The notes below the pieces were generated by a model. That model was given only the letters and a program-made list of their open reading frames with translations, was not told where the DNA came from and made no database searches. A program made the position numbers and the translations under genes. A stretch of 64,000 bases of DNA from Pseudoscleropodium purum (lineage: Eukaryota > Streptophyta > Bryopsida > Hypnales > Brachytheciaceae), in contig OZ017796.1 in assembly GCA_963969395.1 (NCBI GenBank), forward strand, positions 19,470,501 through 19,534,500. The letters run 5' to 3'. Shown piece by piece: positions 59,108 through 64,000 of the stretch (position 1 is its first letter; each line of letters starts with the position of its first letter).

Positions 59108-61309
59108 GGGCTATGAGACTAAAACTTTGTGGAACTAGCTATTCCCAATATCTAGCTAGCCACTTTAAAAGGTCATCCCTTTGACTACCTTCTCTAATTA
59201 AGGTCCTACAATATCATTAGTAGTCCAGTTGAGCCAGCTAGCCATGTTGGCATAAAGACTATTATTAACCCTTAAATGCACTAGCATTCACTTTGTGGAC
59301 GATGAATAGTGGAGAAAATGAATATCTGCGAGTCTGTTGTAGTTCTTCATCTAATTTTTTTATAGAGCTTAGTGCTAGACTTGTGTATTGGAAAATGGAA
59401 GTGAGTCAGCGTAGGAGGTGAGTGGCATTTTTATAGAAAATGGGAAGATGGAAGGTGTTTGAAAATGCTAAAAATTTGAGTTGCTCGGTGAAGGAAGGTT
59501 CGACAAATAGTAAAATTTGTAGAAGAGCTTCGTGTGTCTAGGCAGTGCGTGCCTATCAAGGTGGCTGATGGCATCATCGTTCATAGCACTTTTATATCAA
59601 GTCCAACATGCTCTTTGAGGTGGCACTTGTAGAAGGAATGCTCTATAGGATTTGGTGGCTTCCCATACGCCGTGGAATGTAATTGTGGCAAGTAATTTTG
59701 CACTATGGGGTGTACGAGTAGTAGTATGGTGGCTATAGCATCAATTTAGTTTTTATTACATTCTACAATATCTTACATCTTCTAGGGTAGGTTGCACCAT
59801 GTCATGTCTAAAGAAGTTTGTAACGCCTACAATAGCAGAACATGAGATTTTTATTTTATAGCAAGCCAGTGCTACACTCATTCATTGTAGAAGTTAGCAG
59901 TAGTTGTAAGAAACTCTTGTATTCTAATTATGTATATCTTAGTAGCCAAAAAGAAATTGTTTGCCGGTAGTTATATTACTCACTAATTTTTTTCTCTAGA
60001 CACCATCAAACTTGCCAATAGATTCTTCTATGGGATTACTGTTGTACTGCTTGGGCAACACTCTTGCATAGTTGATAAAAATGAGACATATTTTGTATAG
60101 GGAAGCACTTCTACAACGATTTACTTCAGTATTTGTAGAGCATTATTTGACATGCATACACATTTGACTCTCACTTTACGTTATTTATAGTGACCTTTGT
60201 AGTTCTCGGAAGTAATCCTTTATATCCATTCTCTTTCTTGATTTAAGATCATGAACACATCGTACTACAAAAATATTGGGCACCGATAGAATTCGAGCGA
60301 TGACACATTAGCATCACTGATTGTGCTAGTACCTTCATTGTAGTTGTTGCATTTTCCAGTCTTTGCTCCCACTACTTGTTGTTGATGAGCAACGTTGACC
60401 TCAATCACTAGACTGCCAACGCTATGCATTTTCCCTCTCATGGTTGCTTTTTGGTAGTGCACTAATAGTCAAGCGTTGACTTTACTTTATATTAGAAAAA
60501 CTATTCAGCATTGGTGCATATTGATAAAAGCTACAAACAAGTAGAGTAGGCAGATTATCAATCTCCTTGACAAGTGGTAGTTACTGTAGAAGAAAGTGAA
60601 AAAAGGTGTGAAAAAAAGAGACACGCCTTGTGGCTTGCACTTACTATTTAGGCATCATTGTATTAGAATTTTGGATTGGAGGGAAAGAGTACCTGAGGGC
60701 CATCCCCAAGGTTTTTTGGAGGAGGTGAACCATGCCTTGCGACATTTGTTGTGGCTCAACGTCGATGCTTCTAGTTGCAATTGTGGTTATTGTATTCGTA
60801 GCCAAACTTGACTTGTAATTGTCGACTAGCTTGTCTATAGTGACCTCAGCACGTCGACTCCTTCATACTTGTAGTTCGGCATCGACAACATGACAACATC
60901 AACTCGGTCAAAGACTCCTTGGTAGTGTAGTCGATACCACACTCAGAGTAGCACCTGATCCATGTCACTTGAATAGACCACATTGTAGCCAAGTCATGTG
61001 TAACATGCACGCCAAAAGAGGAAGATAATCACGTCTGAGGACTTGCTACCAAGGCTTGCTATAGGTCATGTACAAACGTTGATGACGCTAGCAATGACAC
61101 ATGTTCAATGCAGCGGTCCTTCAGGAGCCTCAACGTCGCTACCTTTGTTCAAATTCCAAGCAACACCACTTGGTCTGAGAACCACATCCATCCAAAATAC
61201 AATGCTTTGACGAGGTCAACGATGGGTAGTACAAACTTCGCATGTACTAGTCATGAGCACGCTAACTCCTTTGTTTCTAATGCTCGTTCACATTCTCTAC
61301 TCTTGAATA
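59108..61309. other. Mixed spacer, GC content rising toward 61 kb, no identifiable gene
   Basis: TTAACCCTTAAATGCACTAG at 59265 looks like a solitary TTAA-element end. From about 60.2 kb the sequence is richer in 'tcg/cgac' words. Short frames (60265-60462 minus, 60596-60811 plus, 61108-61350 plus) have no recognisable domain but may be pieces of the decayed frame that follows. Confidence 0.4.
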
Positions 61310-62092
61310 ATGCCAACAAGTGCTGCAATTGGCAATGTATATGGAGATGAGTATGTGCTCGGCCTAATAATTCAATCCTATGCTCACCAAAATTGTCAGC
61401 AACTCATACACATTGTGATCCTCAATGATGGTAAAGAAGTGCATGTTCGCAGTGAAGATGCTAATCCAGTTCTTGTTCTCTACTACTATGACAACAACGA
61501 GGAGTTACGGGACATAGATCACGGATCTCATTTGAAATTGATTGGAGGTCACAATTCCTTCCAAGACACGACACGTACTGCCGCTCAAGGGACTGCTCTT
61601 TTCGAGTGTGTAGACATAGTTTCCAATGACGATGAGGACATCGATGATTCCTAGCTCTCCTAGGCGGATTTTAGCAAGGATCCACTCGCCGATGTGTGCC
61701 CTGCTTCGGTGTAAAATGACTGCACTATAGAAGAAGAAGGCTTGGAGGTGGGTTCTAGAATGACTACAGTATGATCTTTTGTTGAGGTCTTTGCCAACTT
61801 GTTTCTGCCAGCAGCTGTCTTTGAATCTCAAGCGCCACGCGGTCCTCCTTCGCCGAACACTGCCATTCTTTTGCCAATGGAAGGTACTACAGAGGGCATG
61901 CATCCGTTGCTCCGCGTTCGAATCATGTAGGGCAATCAAAGGCTTCCTACAACTACAAGTGCAACTACACAACGTGGCAGCCAATGACAAGCCCCTTCTG
62001 CATCAACGCATGACTCGTTTGTGGGAACGGCCAAGAACTCAATGATGTAGATATCATGGCAACCACAATTGAACATTTTAGAATAAGGTATT
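61310..62092 (+). pseudogene. Stop-riddled coding-like frame, unknown product
   Basis: From ATG 61310 the frame is open to TAG 61652 (114 codons: DEYVLGLIIQSYAHQNCQ, HVRSEDANPVLVLYYYDNNE, GGHNSFQDTTRTAAQG). The same frame then stays protein-like to about 62045 (FVEVFANLFLPAAVFESQAP, PNTAILLPMEGTTEGMHPLL) across further TAG, TAG, TAA, TGA, TAG and TGA codons. Several of these stops are one transition from CAG, CAA, CGA or TGG. Base composition is far less AT-rich than the surroundings. The two sub-regions look like a compact domain followed by a Ser/Thr/Pro-rich linker. I recognise no family; a host gene relic or a transposon ORF are both possible. A minus-strand frame over the same bases (61505-61990) is taken as its shadow. 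Confidence 0.45.
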
Positions 62093-62199
62093 TGTACTCG
62101 TCGACAAGGGGCAATGCTGTCCTGATGGAAATTCTTCCATCATGTAAATATTAAATTTAATCTTTATTAACTCTATATACAATATTTAATAAAAGTGGT

Positions 62200-62465
62200 T
62201 TGGTTGTAGTAAGAACCACGATTGTTGGGGGTAGTTTGCATCTTGTAGGTACTTGCTGCTCTTATCACCTATACAACTCAAGGGGGTTGGTAGTAGATTG
62301 ACTAGTGCAACTTTCCTACCTCACTAGCATACTAAGCTGTAGGCCGCATGAACTAGTCAATGAACCTATTGGGATTCGAACCTAAATTGATGGATTTCGG
62401 GCCCGGATTAACTGGCAACCTATGACTTCTACATCTCCAGCCAACCAAGTCGACAACTTGGCACT
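62200..62465 (-). mobile_element. Possible tRNA-derived SINE
   Basis: On the minus strand a B-box-like GGTTCGAATCCC lies at 62382-62371. About 60 bp upstream is TTGGTTGGCTGGAG (about 62452-62436), resembling an A box, so spacing and order fit an internal pol III promoter. The sequence between is not a folded tRNA. A poly-A tail and target duplication were not identified, and no second copy was seen in the window. Confidence 0.35.
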
Positions 62466-64000
62466 TGGAGATTGATTCAAGACCCTTTAGTACGGTTTTG
62501 TGGACACATGAAAGCCCTTTGATAGGAATTTGTAATAATCCCTTAATTTAATTTTATTAGGTTTGAATTCGAGATAATTCGAGTATTGGCCTTCTAATTA
62601 AAATAAATGGCTAGGGAATGTAGATGTATGGTAGTGTAAAGAGGACAAGTGAGGAGACTCATTTGGGTGGACTTCAGGGGTAGGAGTATGGGCTGATGTG
62701 CCCCACTCTTATCTTAAAAAGGGGAAAAAAGAAGATAGGGAGATTCCTTAGGATGTGGAGTGTGTGAAGGTGTATGTGTAGAAGTGAATTTTGAAACCGA
62801 ATTTCGAGGAGAGATATCTCCGTATGTATAGAAGTTTTTTAAATGAAAATTTGTGAGTTTGTTGCTTGTAGAATTAGCTTTCCAAAATGAATTTGCAAGC
62901 TTGATTTGGAGGATTATTGAGGAAGTTGTGATAGTTTGAAGGTAAGAAGTTTTGTATCTACCCAACTAAGAGGAGCTGAAATTTTTGAGGTTTGTAATGT
63001 ACGGACAATACTTTGGATTTGTATGAGATTTTGTGAAGTTGGAAATCATATGGTTATCTTTTCAAAAAGCTATTGCACTTTATAATTGGAGTATTTTTTT
63101 GAAGAAGATATAAAGATTTGAAGGTGAAGAGGTTTGCTGCCTTTAGAGAAGGAAGGCTGAGACTTGTTTTGTCTATAGTGCCTGGACAATAGCTTAGATT
63201 AAGCTGAATTTTAGAGAAGTGTTAGTATATTTTGTTAAATTTACAAAAAGTTAAGATACTAAACATTTGGAGTTGTGAGGCATTTGTAGCATTAGTTTGA
63301 AGTTTAGAGATAGGTTAAAGGTAGTCTTGGGTTTCCTTGTTGTGTTTTTGAACACTTCAAGGATACAAGACATGGAGAAATGAAGAAATGAAGACTTAAA
63401 GACTCTTGGAACCCTCTTAAGTGTTGTGATTTGTGGCCCAATTTCTTTATTTTTATTCCTAGCCGGTTTTGGAAGCTAATTATTTTTCCATTCTGCATTG
63501 TAAAATTTGTTGCGGGCTTTGTAGAAATCCAAGAGTAGCCTTGTTTTGTGTTCATGGTGACAAAGTGGGATTGATCACCTACATGATCACATTTTGATGT
63601 TCCTACCGGTAAGGCACAATTGATGGTTATTGTAGATTTGAAGTTTAGAAGCCCATCATTCGAATGGCATCTCGTGTTATGTTGTCTCGTTTTACCCATC
63701 TAAGGCCCGTGGTTTTTTATCAACTACCTGACCAAACCCTAACCCATTTAGAGCCAATACAGGATAGGCCAATGGAAGAATGAAGATTGAAGACCAAAAA
63801 ATTTAAAGGTTGTTTGAAGTCCCTAGCTAATTAGTTCTACTCGTAGCCAAATATCCTACGTATTCCCAAAGCACACTCCTCTCAACTTGATAGTGCATTC
63901 AGTCTAAGATCTCTCCAATGATCCCTCGGCAATAGTTTTACATGCATTGCGACTTGTAGTTGGCCACCGAGCTCTTTGTGCACCAAAATCGCCACTTCCA
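62466..64000. other. Stretch without recognisable gene
   Basis: The minus frame 63304-63699 (131 codons) has no domain I recognise and no splice context. I see no repeat boundaries or RNA genes to the end of the window. Confidence 0.45.

Noticed and set aside
61505..61990. 161-residue minus-strand frame
   Set aside because: It is Cys/Ser/Arg-rich with no domain. The plus-strand reading on the same bases looks more protein-like across the stops.
63304..63699. 131-residue minus-strand frame as a gene
   Set aside because: No recognisable domain, ordinary composition for this AT-rich region and no splice partners; chance length.
1..64000. CRISPR arrays, bacterial operons or phage modules
   Set aside because: No regularly spaced short repeats and no prokaryotic gene organisation; all evidence is plant nuclear.

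Overview
The window looks like nuclear DNA of a land plant. It carries a cytosolic-type plant tRNA-Phe(GAA) gene, a plant tRNA-Val(AAC)-like gene, a short J-domain protein with a plastid-type N-terminus, an interrupted gene with GT-AG introns, and many decayed plant-type transposons. The bulk is very AT-rich, while the two genes are GC- and CpG-rich islands. A non-seed plant such as a bryophyte would fit, but nothing here proves the lineage. No virus, plasmid or organelle backbone is visible.

Layout. Positions 1-46.9 kb are almost gene-free and built from repeats. Remnants include a pogo/Tigger-like transposase end (about 3.0-3.4 kb, minus), a PIF/Harbinger transposase pseudogene (6.5-7.1 kb, plus), a gag-like or unknown reading frame riddled with stops (31.97-32.71 kb), and a LINE endonuclease remnant (36.5-37.7 kb, minus). 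Between them lie several families of non-autonomous elements. The dominant group consists of elements of about 0.92-0.99 kb. They are bounded by TTAA and share CCCYTAAAGG-like inverted ends; three internal sequence types are present, with at least eight near-complete copies across the window plus truncated ones. TTAA plus CCC/GGG ends resemble the piggyBac superfamily, which would be unusual in a plant. Other elements are a 270-320 bp family with CATTAGA ends (four copies), a 414 bp element with 28 bp inverted repeats and a 12 bp target duplication, a 2.4 kb element with long inverted arms, and two large palindromes (33.3-34.2 kb and 34.6-36.0 kb).

The gene island is 46.9-53.6 kb. A six-exon gene (47018-50127, plus) encodes a helical, lysine-rich protein of about 263 residues that I do not recognise. 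About 315 bp downstream, tRNA-Val(AAC) and tRNA-Phe(GAA) genes sit 4 bp apart with a single T6 terminator, suggesting a dicistronic pol III transcript. A long near-perfect hairpin follows at 51.2 kb, and a pair of short perfect hairpins at 52.1-52.2 kb. The intronless J-domain gene (52752-53249, minus) closes the island.

Positions 53.6-64 kb return to repeats: three more TTAA elements in a row with a 613 bp element carrying 54 bp inverted ends, a GC-richer stretch (59.3-62.1 kb) holding a stop-riddled coding frame, and a possible tRNA-derived SINE at 62.2-62.5 kb. No pathway links the genes; the two protein genes and the tRNAs are simply neighbours.
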